DNA of 64,000 bases from Polytrichum commune (Eukaryota; Streptophyta; Polytrichopsida; Polytrichales; Polytrichaceae). Where the stretch lies: NCBI GenBank assembly GCA_950295325.1, contig OX485805.1, positions 36,505,501 to 36,569,500 on the forward strand. Reading direction: 5' to 3'. Positions 21,471 to 34,529 of this stretch are shown piece by piece. Under the pieces are notes generated by a model. The model ran no database searches, was not told the origin of the DNA, and saw nothing but the letters and a program-made list of their open reading frames with translations. The translations under genes and the position numbers were made by a program. How positions within the stretch are numbered: the first letter of the stretch is position 1; every line of letters begins with the position of its first letter.

Positions 21471-24192
21471 GCAGGGATGCTATCAGGCTCAGGCTGAGGA
21501 TGAATTTCTTGGACGTCAGTATCATCTTCAGTATCTTCAAGAATGATGGGCATCTGTACATGACGAGCCCTCAGAGCACGACCTGAACCTCTTGGATGTG
21601 AGAAGTTAACCTTGTCAGGCCGATGAGACTCCTCTTCAGCTCCAAGAGGTAGATCTGCCTTCTGCTTCGTGGACCCGAATACCTCTTCTCCAGCCATGCA
21701 AGGAACACGGGTACAAAACTCTTCTGCTCCAGGCATGTCCAACATGGGGTCTTCAAGGACTAAAGGATTACCTGTTTGCTTCGCCCTGCGCTATGCCATC
21801 CTTAGTTTGAGCTCTTTTTTCGTAGGGCCTGTACCGCCGACGTCACCTTTCAAGAACTGGTAGTAATTGACAACCTGTAAGAAGCCTCGAACGAAGTCGT
21901 CAACTGTAGCAACGTAGAGGTCACCGCCGCTGTTTCCAGACGCTTGAAGCCACTTGTTGTGTATTGTTTCAGCTAGATTACATGAAGGCATTTCTGCTAG
22001 TTCTTCTTCTGAAAATTTCTGCAAGTACATAGTGCAAGTAAGTAGAGATTAGAGAAGAGTTCTTTCAGATTGGAGTAATGTGAAAAGAAAGAAAACAATA
22101 TGAAGTGTATTGGAAAAACATACCCCAGTCATGAAGCCTCCCCATTGGCGATAACGGAAGTGCCAGAATGCAAGCCAGAGCTCTAGTTTGTTTAGGGCAT
22201 TCTCTGTCACTGCCCCGGCCGACACCCACCATGCACGTAGCCCGTGGTACATACTCTCCGCTTCGTCCATGGTCCTCGCCGTCCTATACTGGTGGCACAT
22301 CTTCTTGTGCTGCTCCCAGAGTTCTTCGGGAATGTACTTCTCCGTATACTTAACCATAGACTGGGTCCAGTGAAATTGACAGGTTCTCTCGCGGTCGTCC
22401 ATGCGGTCCTCCTTCTTCCCGTTGCCATATATGACCTGAACTGCATTCTAGTTGGCCTGGGCGCTGTCGGTCATGAAACCCTTGAAGTTGGGCTTGACAA
22501 CGCCATTTCTTTCCATGACAACATTGAGATTTTTCCAGAAAACGATCTGGGCATCAGAATCCTCAGATTGCATGTCACAACTTGCAATGGTCATGACACG
22601 ACAATATGTGGAGTCGTACACGTGGCATGCCATGGTGGTCCATTGTTTTACACGTTTCACATGGTCGAACATCATCCAGGCATTCTCCAGATCTTCCCCA
22701 GGCTGCATACGCTTCACCAAATCTACCCCACTACCAGGCCCGACTTTCGACATCTTGAAGACAAAAACCTTGTCAAGATCAGCCCCTTGACCGGGAAATT
22801 TGTTCTCCTGAACAAAGGCCCATAAACTAATTCCACGAAGTTTGGTGATAGAGTCCATGACACCATATCTTCTAAGGAAACGGAAACTCATGACCTTGTT
22901 GCGGATGTTTGGGGAAGCCATGTCCTTGCAGCGGTCAAGTACAGGAACAAGTTCCTCTGGAGTAAGCTTCTTTGGTGGCGCGTCATCGGGTTGAAGAAGA
23001 TAGTTGCCAATTAGAACTTTGCTAGCCTCCAACACCACTGCACTCTTGGTAGCCTAGGGAGTCTTCTCGATCTGTTCTTCAATTAGGCCACTGATCTCAG
23101 CCTTAGTGTCTCTGTAGTCGCCCACCTTGACTGGGTGATCATGTGTTCCTATGTGGATACATGCTCTTGTATGGTTGATTTTCCCAGCAACATAATAAAT
23201 CTTAGCTCCACATGTGGAAATACATGCCGGGGGTTCTTTACATACCTTGCAAACAAGCGTGGACTCAGTTGGGGGTGTTTGATCCACTACAAAGGCTTGG
23301 AAGGTACAACCTTCAAACTCTGTCTCGTTGACTTCGAAAATACGAGGTCGGCGGAACAGATATTCACACTCCTTGTTCTTGCAACGCATGCGGAAGAACG
23401 GAAGGACAAACCAAAGTCGTTTGTGATGTTGGTGGTGATGGTCTTGGTCCACACATGGCCGTCGTAACGCTTGTCCATTCCCTGTATAGACTTGGCCTGT
23501 GACCGTGCGGCCGTGTGACCAACGGGTGGCAACTCGAAGATGACAGCACCATCGAACAGAGCAGGAAGGTACTCTACCCTCTCGTGTCTAATCACCGAGT
23601 AGTCTATTTTTTTAAGAATGTTTTTTTTTCCCGGCATTGCTGCAAGTTGTTTTAATAATGGTACTATGCTAACAGTATCTTGCGACAAAGGATGTACTTT
23701 AGGAGCGTCCCCACCAACTATAACCTGAGGCAGGGGCTTGGTGGGACTGACCTCGTCATCTGAAGAAAGTGTAATTACAGATTCTACTCTAGAGTTGTCT
23801 ACAATAGGCGTCTCGAGACCGGGTTCGAGCTTGACCTTCACATCACGTGGCATAGGAGTTTGAATGGTGCAGGTAGAGAAAGAGCGAGGAGTGAGGATCT
23901 CAGTAGAAGCAGCCATCTGAGATTCAGTGAGGCCATAGACTCGGTAACTACCTGGATGAAGAGTCCAAAACATGTTATTGTTCTCATCACGATGCGAAAT
24001 GCGACCTAGGGTATGTGTAAGCTCAGACGTGACAACAATAGTGTCCACTCTGAAACCGAACCGAATACTTAGAAGTTGGGACGTCACGTAAGCTAGTCCG
24101 TTGTCATCCATGCGAAAGGTAAGTGGGACTCTCTCTCCATCGGCTCTGAGGATTGCCATACCGACTTCTCCGTTAGCAGGCACATGAGCCAT
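21471..24192 (-). pseudogene. SWIM/MULE-like transposase, minus copy, N-terminal and central part
   Basis: Starts MAHVPANGEVG at 24192 and matches the plus copy through WTLHPGSYRVYG, VKLEPG, VITLSSDDE, ITTNITNDF, the Cys/His modules, CHVYDSTYCRVMTIASCDMQ, GFMTDSAQAN, WHFRYRQWGGF and PSCNLAETIHNKW. An intron matches that of the plus copy (acceptor ACTTGCAG|AAATTTTC near 22023). The copy is dead: a ~10-bp deletion shifts the frame near 23390, and TAG codons lie at 23054-23056, 22448-22450 (Trp in the plus copy) and 21791-21793. The frame then meets the solo LTR at 21470 and resumes at 14181. In layout and motifs it is the same gene as 7085-50822. Confidence 0.8.
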
Positions 24193-24558
24193 GATGAGGG
24201 GAATGAGGCCTTGCGCGGTGATGGAAATATGGAAGAGGTTTCTCAACATTGTGGGAAACCTATTTATTGGAAATGAATGGCCAAAGACAACAATGATGGA
24301 CAGATCCAAATGACGGATGAAAGATGAAGGAAAACATGAATAAATACTTCTAAAAATGACCCACCCTAAACCGAGTCTGAAAGGGAGCAGAAAGGCTGTC
24401 AAGATATACCAAATTATATCAGTCAAGTCATGGTAGACATTCTACTTGACAAGATAGTATTTATTTTCAAATAGTAGAATCCAATAACATGCATATATAC
24501 TAAACATGATAGTACCTCATGAATAGGAAATTCCAAACATTAGAATGCAACATTGTTA
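24193..24558. other. Spacer between transposase and Cys/His gene, minus copy
   Basis: AT-rich spacer equivalent to 6643-7084 of the plus copy. It may contain the transposase 5' UTR. No gene. Confidence 0.4.
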
Positions 24559-24978
24559 TTAACGACGAATACGCTTATGGGGCCCTTTGCCATATTTGTC
24601 ACCGTCATGTTTATGACAATGGTCAATCCCCAAACTATGAACTGCAGTGCATGCTGCGCAATCGAGTTTATGACCTTTGGCATTCCTAAACAGGGATCTG
24701 GAGTAAGTGCCCGGTTTAATAACCCCTGCTCTAGAATAGGCATGAGTTTGTAAAGTAGACTTGTCCTCTTTCAGCGTTGCAACATCTGCCTGCAAAGATG
24801 GAGTATGTGGTTGAGGAGTGTGAACGACGACAGCCGGAGGAACTGAGCAGTCATGTGGGTTGGCAATCTTAATGATGTTGACGTCTGAAGAACCATCGAT
24901 GGTCAACTTGGTGTGAATTCCAGAGGAACTAGGAGCACTTGACGGAGGAAGGTTGGGGGGACTTGCGTCAGTACCCAT
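24559..24978 (-). CDS. Small Cys/His-rich protein of the SWIM transposon, intact copy
   Basis: 139 codons from MGTDASPPN to a stop, without interruption. The N-terminal half is Ser/Pro-rich; a middle block (PAVVVH, TPSLQADVATL, AYSRAGVIKPGTYSR) is conserved with the plus copy. The C terminus has C-x2-C-x3-H-x5-H-C-H-x-H then KYGKGPHKRIRR, a probable zinc module with a basic, nuclear-localisation-like tail. It is transcribed in the same direction as, and upstream of, the transposase. I chose the ATG at 24978 because the plus copy has its ATG at the same place; an upstream start at 25041 is less likely. Function unknown; a DNA-binding transposition accessory protein fits. Confidence 0.65.
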   Translation of the reverse strand: MGTDASPPNLPPSSAPSSSGIHTKLTIDGSSDVNIIKIANPHDCSVPPAVVVHTPQPHTPSLQADVATLKEDKSTLQTHAYSRAGVIKPGTYSRSLFRNAKGHKLDCAACTAVHSLGIDHCHKHDGDKYGKGPHKRIRR

Positions 24979-25636
24979 TTGAGAAGAATATGAGTAGATT
25001 ACATGAAGGAATGGGTACAAGTAATCGGGTATTATATACACTTAGGGTAGACACCAATGCACTTAGAATATTTGATAACCTGTTAGATCAATATAGAGTC
25101 AATATGTATTTATGTAAATTGTGACAAACTGTAGCATGAAGGATTAGAATGTATTACAATGGAAATATGAAAGAGGAATCTCAACATTGTGGGCTACCTA
25201 TTTATTAGGAATGTGCTGCCAAAAGAGAACTGCGATGCACAAGCTCCACATGACGGAGGTACTCTAAACGAGAGTAACATTAATATTTTTAAAATTTGTA
25301 ACGCTGTCACGATATACTAAATAAGAGAGTCCAAGTCATGGTAGACATACTACTTGACAGGCAATTACATATTATTAGTTGGCGCCGATATAAAGCCTGA
25401 AATCATAATTAGGCATGACGTTTCAGGACAGGAATAGGAAGTATAATGAAATCCCAATTAGGCATTAAATAAAGGAATGTCACACCTGGAAAGTCTTGTC
25501 TTAGATTTCGTGAAACTCATATCCTTTCACTTAGTGTCAAAAGTTATGAATTTCATGAGAGGCGTAAGACGTGTTTGATTGACGGGAGGGTTTGCGAGTG
25601 TTGGAGTAGACATGCACAGGAAGGGTGACACGTGAC
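24979..25636. promoter_or_regulatory. Divergent intergenic region, minus copy
   Basis: 658 bp between the minus-strand Cys/His gene and the plus-strand companion exon. The TATATAATACCC-type motif seen before the Cys/His gene in the plus copy recurs here, inverted (near 25030). Otherwise AT-rich and unassigned. Confidence 0.45.
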
Positions 25637-25996
25637 ATGCAGGCCCCTATCAAGAGGAGAAAGAAGAGAGGGAAGTTATATTTCAGTAGCACTAAGAAAT
25701 TGAAGTCGAGCAGGATGGGGAGGAAGAAGGTGGCGCCTGAAACATATGACACTAGTGGAATTAACAAAGTTTTAGATTTTGACGACACTGAGGAGAACAG
25801 AACATTATCGACGATAGACGAATCTCTGGGTCCCTCAAAATCCAAGAGCCCAGGATCACAGTGTCGAGAAGCATCAAAGGATGTGGGGACAGAATCCAAT
25901 CCCGCATCCAATCCAGCATCGCAGGAGGAGAGTGGCGAGGAAGAGGTTGAAGAGACGAGCTTGATGGAACCAGAAGGTTGGTTCCTCGGACCCTAA
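25637..25996 (+). CDS. Companion gene, probable first exon, minus copy
   Basis: A 119-codon frame starting MQAPIKRRKKRGK, very basic at first (KRRKKRGK, KKLKSSRMGRKK) and then acidic and Ser-rich (DFDDTEENR, EESGEEEVEE). It diverges from the Cys/His and transposase genes exactly as the exon at 5801-5526 does in the other copy. Both have a basic start, a MGR(R/K) stretch and an acidic continuation. The reading direction is the same as the ParB/methyltransferase-like exons at 36834-41861, so this may be exon 1 of that gene; intervening exons could not be placed. Confidence 0.4.
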   Translation: MQAPIKRRKKRGKLYFSSTKKLKSSRMGRKKVAPETYDTSGINKVLDFDDTEENRTLSTIDESLGPSKSKSPGSQCREASKDVGTESNPASNPASQEESGEEEVEETSLMEPEGWFLGP

Positions 25997-26379
25997 ACTT
26001 GACAATTTTGAAAGAATTTAGACGCGGAATAGAAGTTAGCCCAAAAAGTGGTGGGCTTAGAGTAGCCAAAGAATAGGACCCGTCAAGGGCACCCCTCCGG
26101 AAGTGATTGTATGGCTTAGTAGTGCAGTCAAATTTCGATATTGAGGGAATCTTTCTAGAGCCCTAGGGTGCACCCGAGTGGGTCCAAAGGTTTACGGGTT
26201 TAGGGTTTGAAGGTACAGCCAAGGAGTGAAGTCAACTTTCAAAATTGAGGGAATCTTTTGGAGCTCTAGGGTGCCCCCGAGGGTGTGGAAGGGTTTTGTT
26301 CTTGAGGGTTTGATTGTAAGGTGAGGTAGGATTTGGAGGCCGAGGATGGAACCCGAAGTGTCCAGCGGAGACTCAGGTT
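25997..26379. repeat. Non-coding stretch with a 104-bp duplication
   Basis: Two copies of a segment with ATTGAGGGAATCTTT and CTAGGGTGC start at about 26127 and 26231. No gene is seen. It is probably intron of the companion gene. Confidence 0.55.
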
Positions 26380-29217
26380 CATATATTCGGACCCCCTAAG
26401 TTCAATTTGGTCTTGGTTGAAGGACAGAACATGATGCTTGATATGCTAGTGAAGTTCGGATTGTGAGGATAGAATGTGGTGCCCCCGAGAGGTGCCGCTA
26501 ACGGCACCCCCCTCGGGGGTCTTTTTTTTATTACTTTGGTGCTTGAAAATGGCCTGTCTACACACTGCAGGGTTGAGGATGAGTCAATATGGCCAGAAAT
26601 TTCAAGTGCCTCATATATTCGGATCCCCTGAAGTTGATATTGGTCTTCGTTGAAGGTCATATAAGGATGGATAATATACTCATAAATATCAGATTGTGAG
26701 GTTATAATAAGGTGCCCCCGAGAGGTGCCGTTAACGGCACCCCCCTCGGGGGTCTTTTTTTTATTACTTTGGTGCTTGAAAATGGCCTGTCTACACACTG
26801 CAAGGTTGAGGATGAGTCAATATGGCTAGAAATTGCAGGTGGGTCATATACTCGGACCCCCTAAGTTCATTTTGGTCTTGGTTGAAGGACAGGACAAGGT
26901 GCTTGATATGAGAGTGAAGTTCAGATTGTGAGGATAAAAAGTGGTGGCCCCGAGAGGTGCTGTTAACGGCACCCCCTCGGGGGTCTTTTTCTTATTTTTT
27001 TGGTGCCTGAAAATGCCCTGTCTACACACTGCAGGGTTGAGGATGAGTCAATATGGCTAGAAATTTTAGGTGCCTCATATATTCGGACCCCCTGAAGTTG
27101 ATTTTGGTCTTGGTTGAAGGTCATATATGGATGCATAATATACTCATACATATCAGATTGTGAGGTTATAATGTGGTGCCCCCGAGGGGTGCCGTTAACG
27201 TCACCCCCTCGGGGGCTTTTTTTTCTGTTTTTTTTTTGTGCTTGAATATGGCCTGTGTAGACACTGTAAGGTTAAGGATGAGTCAATATGGCTAGAATTT
27301 TCAGGTGGGTTATATATTCGGATCCCCTTAAGTTCATTTTGGTCTTGGTTGAAGGTCATATAAGGATGCATAATATACTCATAAATATCAGATTGTGAGG
27401 ATAAACTGTGGTGCCCCCAAGGGGTGCCGTTAACGGCACCCCCCTCGGGGGCTTTTTATTTTTATTTTTTTGGTGCTTGAATATGGCCTGTCTACACACT
27501 GTAAAGTTGAGGATGAGTCAATATGGCTAGAATTTTCAGGTGAGTTATATATTCGGACCCCTTTAAGTTCATTTTGGTCTTGGTTGAAGGTCATATAAGG
27601 ATGCATAATATACTCATAAATATCAGATTGTGAGGATAAACTGTGGTGCCCCCAAGGGGTGCCGTTAACGGCACCCCCCTCGGGGGCTCTTTATTTTTAT
27701 TTTTTTGGTGCTTGAATATGGCATGTCTACACACTGTAAGGTTGAGGATGAGTCAATATGGCTAGAATTTTCAGGTGAGTTATATATTCGGACCCCCTTA
27801 AGTTGATTTTGGTCTTGGTTGAAGGTCATATAAGGATGCATAATATACTCATAAATATCAGATTGTGAGGATAAACTGTGGTGCCCCCGAGGAGTGCCTT
27901 CAACGGCACCCCCTTTGAGGGTCTGTTCTTTTATTTTTTTGGTGCTTGAAAATGGCTTGTTTATTCACTCTAAGGTTGAGGGTAAGTCAATATGGCTAGA
28001 AATTGCTCGTTGGTCATATATTCGGACCCCCTTAAGTGGATTTTGGTCTTGGTTGAAGGTCATATAAGGATGCATAATATACTCATAAATATCAGATTGT
28101 GAGGATAAACTGTGGTGCCCCCGAGAGGTGCCGTTAACGGCACCCCCCTCGGGGGTTTTTTTTTTCATTTTTTTGGTGCTTGAAAATGGCATGATTATGA
28201 ACTCTAAGGTTGAGGGTAAGTCAATATGGCTAGAAATTGCAGGTGGGTCATATATTCGGACCCCCTTAAGTTCATTTTGGTCTTGGTTGGAGGTCATATA
28301 AGGATGCATAATATACTCATAAATATCAGATTTTGAGGTTGTAATGTGGTGCCCCCGAGAGGTGCCGTTAACGGCACCCCCCTCGGGGGTCTTTTTTTGA
28401 TTACTTTGTTGCTTGAAAATGGCCTGTCTACACACTGCAAGGTTGAGGATGAGTCAATATGGCCAGAAATTTCAAGTGCCTCATATATTCGGACCCCCTG
28501 AAGTTGATATTGGTCTTCGTTGAAGGTCATATAAGGATGGATAATATACTCATAAATATCAGATTGTGAGGTTATAATAAGGTGCCCCCGAGAGGTGCCG
28601 TTAACGCGCGGCACCCCCCTCGGGGGTCTTTTTTTTCATTTTTTTGGTGCTTGAAAATGGCATGTTTATGCACTCTAAGGTTGAGGGTAAGTCAATATGG
28701 CCAGAAATTGTAGGTGGGTCATATACTCGGACCCCTTTAAGTTCATTTTGGTCTTGGTTGAAGGTCATATAAGGATGCATAATATACTCATAAATATCAG
28801 ATTGTGAGGATAAATTGTGGTGCCCCCGAAGGGTGCCGTCAACGGCACCCTCTTTGGGGGTCTGTTCTTTTATTTTTTTGGTGCTTCAAAATGGCCTGTA
28901 TATGCGCTCTAAGGTTGAGGATAAGTCAATATGGCTAGAATTTTCAGGTGAGTTATATATTCGGACCCCTTTAAGTTCATTTTGGTCTTGGTTGAAGGTC
29001 ATATAAGGATGCATCATATACTCATAAATATCAGATTGTAAGGATAAAGTGTGGTGCCCTCGAGAGGTGCCGTTAACGGCACCCCCTTGGGGGTTTTTTT
29101 TTTTGATTTTTTTGGTGCTTGAATGTGGCCTGTCTACACACTGTAAGGTTTAGGATGAGTGAATATGGCTAGAATTTTCAGGTGGGTCATATACTCGGAC
29201 CCCCTTAAGTTGATTTT
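26380..29217. repeat. Hairpin satellite array, ~233-bp unit, block 1 (12 units)
   Basis: Tandem units of 229-236 bp with centres (GTTAAC or variant) near 26497, 26728, 26960, 27193, 27427, 27661, 27897, 28132, 28367, 28600, 28836 and 29065. Each contains GGTGCCGTTAACGGCACC, a perfect 18-bp palindrome extended by CCCCCGAG and CTCGGGGG arms into a stem of roughly 39 bp, followed by a T-run. In several units both sides of the palindrome changed or were lost together. Frames running through the units are artefacts. The array is interrupted by gypsy A2 and continues for one unit at 36500. Confidence 0.92.
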
Positions 29218-30190
29218 TGTCGCAACCCATGCTAGGTCCCTTAATAATCTTGCCAATTTTCAATTCTAGCAAAGGTTACGAGTCGCTAACCCTTCGCATT
29301 CCGCCATGCTAATGGATAGCTCCTCTTACCCCGGACCAATAGTTCATAGGAGGGAACCAACCCTCCTACTTTGCTTTCGGGACTCACCCCTTAATCGGTA
29401 ACCCATTTCCCCAATGTGGACTTCCATCCATGGAAGTCCAATCCTATGTTGATCATCGCGTTGCCGGAGCAACACTACAACAACCCGAACCATACTAGGC
29501 AACTATGGCCTCACAATAGGCCAAAGCCCATGGAGGCCTTGCCGTTCGGCCTCGGGTGGGTGAGGCCACACCACCTCACCCATATAAGCCTCTAGGACTC
29601 TACGCGGGACCCCTACCCCACCGTCAAGAGACCTCTTGTCTCTCTACCAAGAGTTGGGGCCAAGTGGACATTTTCCCTTAGCTGCTGGGCCTAGAAGCCC
29701 CTAGCAGCTTCAGACCATCATAACTTCCTTGTTTGGTGTCTGATCTTAACAACCAACCACTCCATCTTCATCTACGCTTCACGTAGATGCCGATGGACTC
29801 CTCACTTGCCCCATTTGGGCAAGTACTGACGAAGTTATGCCTGTTTGAACCTTGGCAGTCCCGGGAATCACTCCCAGGCACTGCAGTACCAGGGCGCTGT
29901 CCCGGGACAGCGCCCCACTTAAATGGCCATAACTCCTAGCTCACACCTCCGATTGAGGTGTTCTTGAGCATTCTAGAATCACCACGCCATGAGCTACGCA
30001 TAGCTCATGGCCTTACCCTTGTGCCTCCTAGTCTCCGTGGGTGGGAGGCGTTCCCAACGCCCGGGGCCCTCACCCACACTAGGATCACTTGGGCCCTCTC
30101 ACCAACGGCGCCACAAGTCCCGGGTGTCACTCCGGGGTCCCCCTTGTGCCCATGGTGTTTCGGGCACTCCTCATGGAGAGGTGCGCGACA
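29218..30190 (-). repeat. 3' LTR of gypsy A2
   Basis: 973 bp, read on the minus strand as TGTCGCGCACC...GGGTTGCGACA. The adjoining CTCACCCCCACCAAA (30191-30205) is the inverted polypurine tract. Confidence 0.95.
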
Positions 30191-32838
30191 CTCACCCCCA
30201 CCAAACGGAGTCGATGCCCTCATCGACTATACTCGTAGTCGGCACACCAATTCTCAAGTTGCCATCCTCTATGGTGCGGCATTGTGTTTACCTTAGGGCG
30301 CGACCCCCACAATGCATCTTCAAATTTGGCATAGTCCCAAAGGTGTCGTTCCTAGGTGGTCCGTTAGCGACCTTGGATCTCTCATCCAAGGACCTAACCT
30401 ATACTAGACCCACCTACTTTAGGACTCACTTGGGTTGCCCCTCCTTTGGGGCCTCCCCCGTTAGGCTCCACTAGCCTAACGTGACACATCTAGGCGAGAC
30501 CTCAACGCTTCCACTAAGTTGTCTCGGTTGCAACTCCGAGATGGCTTTCCATTGTTAAGCCACGCCTCGATCGCACGGGAGTGATGCCAAGTCCCGCCCG
30601 ACTCGGTTCCCACTTTGCTCTTTCGAGACATGGGTTCATGACTCCCATGCGCCAACTTTCATTAGCTCACGGGTAGCACTTTTATGAGCACGCGCCATCA
30701 CCTTGTCCCCGCCCGGACAAGCCCACAACTAAGAAGTTTCTTGGTTTTATCCAAGGCCCCTCCAAGCCATGGCCCCCAATTACTCGGCTTACCCAACCTA
30801 GTTTGGCATATCTATTCCCCCTCTTCCATTAACCAAGCACAAGTACAAGACTAGGACCTCATCTCATACTTTTCTCTTTGCACCACTAAAGTTTGGACTT
30901 TATTCCCTCAAGCCAAAGAACAAGTTAATGTTGTGGAGTAATTAACCTCGAAGCTAAGTGTGCTACTAGCGTCTCTCCCCCACTAAAGGAGATTGATGTC
31001 CTCATCAATGCCTACGCTTCATTTTATTGGAATCCTTAGCCTTAGTTTCTCCAAAGTGCTTCACCAATTCATTGGTGTTGACCATGTCTCTTGCCGCCAC
31101 CCAAGCGGTTTCTTTCTCATGGTATCCTCACCATTTCACCAAGTACTCCTTTGTATTTTTTCTTTCCTTTTCACTTGGGCTTCCTACACTTGAGGATGCC
31201 CTCTTACCTCATGTTCCAAATGACCTCCACAAGGTGGGGAGGTGGCCTAATCACTTGCTTGTGATCGGGCCACAAGGTGTCGTCCTAAAATGACTTTCGT
31301 AATGAGACATGAAATGTCGGATGCACTTTGATCTCCGGCGGTAATTCCAACTTATATATGTCCTTGACCACTTGTTCCACAATGGGAAACGGAGCTCCAA
31401 TTTTGGACATGAACTTTGGAGTGAGGCCTTCCAGCTAAGTGAAGTTGTTCACATTCAACAACACCTTTTGGCCCACCTCATTCTCCACTTCGCGTCTTCC
31501 GGCATTGACTTGCACTCCGTAGCACCTTCGGGTTTTCTCCACCAACAACTTGGTCATCTCCAAGACTTGTTTACATTCTTGGCCAAGTCCTCACCATCTT
31601 GGTTGAACTCTAGTGTTGAATGTGCCCCCTCGAGAGCTAGGTTAATAGGTTGGAGCGCATCCACTCCATAAGCCACCACCAAAGACCACCCCTTGGTAGC
31701 CAAGTGCGTGGCTACATTGCAATTACACTCCGCTCGACCCACATAGTCCGCCCAATCTCCTTGGTCCGCCCCCACCAAGTTCCTCAAGTATTGCTTCAAG
31801 ACTCCATTCACACGTTCCGATTTCCCATTCATTTGGGAATGCAAGGTCGTGCTAAACCTTAGTTTCATTCCGACCTCCTTAGAGAAATGCATTGAAAATG
31901 CACTTGTGAACTTTGGATCTTGATCCCACACAATCACTCTTGGCAACCCGTGGTGCCTCAACCATCCTTTGAGAAAAGGCTATGCGGTCTCCAACGCGGT
32001 GGCGGTTCCCACAATCGGCACCATGTGTGCCCACTTGGCAAACCGCTCTACCATCAACAAGATGGCATCATACCCATGTGACTCCGGCAAACTTGTGATC
32101 AAGTCCATGCACATACCATGCCATGGCGCCAACGGGATAGGCAACGGTTGCAAGAAGCCGCCTTGCTTTTGGTAAGAGGCTCGGTTCACTTTGCACTTTG
32201 ATTCAAGCCTTCACAAAGTGGGCTATATCTTCCTTTATGCACCGCCAATGGTACCTCTTTGACACCATTCTATGGCGGTTTTTTCTTTCTCCTCTATGGC
32301 CGGCAATAGGACTATCATATTCCTCCTTCAAAACCGATAGCCTCAACTTGCCTTGTGGCACATATACCCGACTTTGTTTGCACTTGAACAATCCGTCCAC
32401 CAACTTAACCTCTTTGAGCACCTTGCTCTTGCGAAGCTCACCTAAAAGCTTTTGTGCTTTGGGGTAGTTAATTTACCCCTCCCGTATCTTGCATCACAAG
32501 TTTCCTTTGCCGGCACACATTAGCCACAAGGTTTGGATGGTTCTCATTGCTTGGAACTCTTCCGGTCTACTTCGCGCATCCGGCACCACATTTCCACGGT
32601 CCGGTTTGTGGATTAAATCCACCTTCATAAGCGCCAAACTATCATGCCTCCGCAATGACTTGGCGTTCACTTATGCTTGTATGTCAAAATACTTTTAGGA
32701 CACATTGTCCATGTAGACCTTTGCTTTGTGCGACCCCATATAATGTCGCCACATCTTCAAGCAATGCACTACGGCAAAGAAGTTCTTTGTCATGAGTTGG
32801 TTGTCTTCTTTGACAACCATCGAGCTTCATGCTCCCAT

Positions 32839-33730
32839 ATGCAAAGGCCATCCATCTTACACAAAATCCACCATTGGCAAAGTCATTCACCCCCGTATGC
32901 ATCTCAAAAGGTTTGTCAAGCTCCGCGAACTTGAGCACGGGCGGCGAAGAGAACTTGCTCTTAAGCTCCCCAAAGACTTGGTGACAAGGCTCATCCCATT
33001 CTTGGGATAGCCATTTCTTTCACGAGTCACACAAGGTCGGACAACCATCGAGCTTCATGCTCCCATATACAATGGTCATTCATCGTGCATCAACATCCAC
33101 CAATGGTAAAGTCACTCGCCCCCGTATGCACCTCAAAAGGTTTGTCAAACTCCAAAAACTTGAGCACGGGTGGCGAATAGAACTTGGTCTTAAGCTCCTC
33201 AAAGACTTGGTGGCAAGGCTCATCCCACTCTTGGGATAGCCATTTCTTGCACAAGTTGGACAAGGTTGAACAACCATCAAGCTTCATGCTCTTATATGCA
33301 ATGGCCATCCATTTTGCCTTAACATCCGCCAATGGTAAAGTCACCCGCCCCCGTATGCACCTCAAAGGTTTGCCAACTCCACGAACTTGAGCACGGGCGG
33401 CGAAGAGAACTTGGTCTTAAGCTTCCCGAAGGCTTTGTGGCAAGGCTCATCCCACTCTTGGGATAACCATTTCTTGCACACGCCGGACAAGGTTCAACAA
33501 CCATGGAGGTTAATGCTTCCATAAGCAATGGTCATCCATCTTGGATCAACATCCGCCAATGGTAAAGTCCTTCGCCTCCATGTGCACCTCAAAATGCTTA
33601 CGAAAATCTGGAAACTTAACCACATCTTGTGAAGAGAACTTGCTCTTGAGCTCCCCAAAGGCTTGGTGACAAGGCTCATCCCACTCTTGGGATAGCCATT
33701 TTCCTCAATAAGTTGATTAAGGTCCTAGCA
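32839..33730 (-). repeat. Tandem array of the RT/RNase H junction segment in gypsy A2 (4 units)
   Basis: Units of about 227-231 bp at 32839-33069, 33070-33296, 33297-33526 and 33527-33730, each encoding variants of KKWLSQEWDEPCHQ and PPVLKF on the minus strand. Units differ from one another and some have frame changes. Confidence 0.85.
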
Positions 33731-34529
33731 ACCTTCAAAAACTCTTGAATGAAGTGGTGGTAGTAGTTGGCTAGGCCAACAAATGACCTAAGCATTTTTT
33801 GAATGAAGGGCCAATTCTCCTTTTGGATTGCTTTGACATTCTTCATGTTCATCCACCAACGTCCTTTGTCACCACATACCTCAAGAACTCAATCTCTCGT
33901 TGAGCAAAGTTATTTTTCACTCCTTGGCGGTAATGTTTTTGGGCAACACATTGGTGAATACATCCTTCTATCTCACCAACATCCCACCAATGTGATTTGG
34001 GGGAGGCCCATCTTTCCTCGCCTCCCCATACGTTCTTTGGAGTTGCTCCAATTGAACCACGACAATTATGTTTATATTTTGCATTTGGTCCATTAAGACC
34101 AAATTCAACTTGGGTCCTCCTACCATAGGAGTCCTTGTCAATTTGAACTTCAATTCTTTGCTATTATGACACATCATAATGCATTGCAAACACCCGGCTT
34201 GCACCTCACATCTATCATGTGAGTTTCAAAGAAGGCGGCCTTCACAATGACATGCATTTCATCTATTTCACTTGGTGTGAAATTTTGACAAAAATCCAAT
34301 GTCCCACATTGAAAGGTTACATGCATCGCGGCCTCCTTTGTTTCATGCGGTTCGCCCTTTCCAAACCGCACCTTGGTGGGCTTGCCCGCTCTATCAATTG
34401 GCAAGCCCCAACTCCCTTGTGAGTTTTGGGCTCATGAAAGAGTCCATTGCCTCTTTGTCAACTCATGAGACATATCTCCCATTCATTTGAGCCTCAAGGT
34501 ACAAAAGACTTGGCCTCGGCTTAAGGCTA

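Noticed and set aside
22244..22825. Plus-strand frame of 193 codons
   Set aside because: It is antisense to the conserved minus-strand transposase, which has a homologue in the plus copy.
26490..26525. Hairpin plus T-run resembling a rho-independent terminator
   Set aside because: The context is a plant-lineage nuclear genome with spliceosomal introns. The structure is part of a tandem satellite repeated about 21 times.
26380..29217. Regularly spaced repeats resembling a CRISPR array
   Set aside because: Units are ~233 bp with conserved sequence throughout and no unique spacers. This is eukaryotic satellite DNA.
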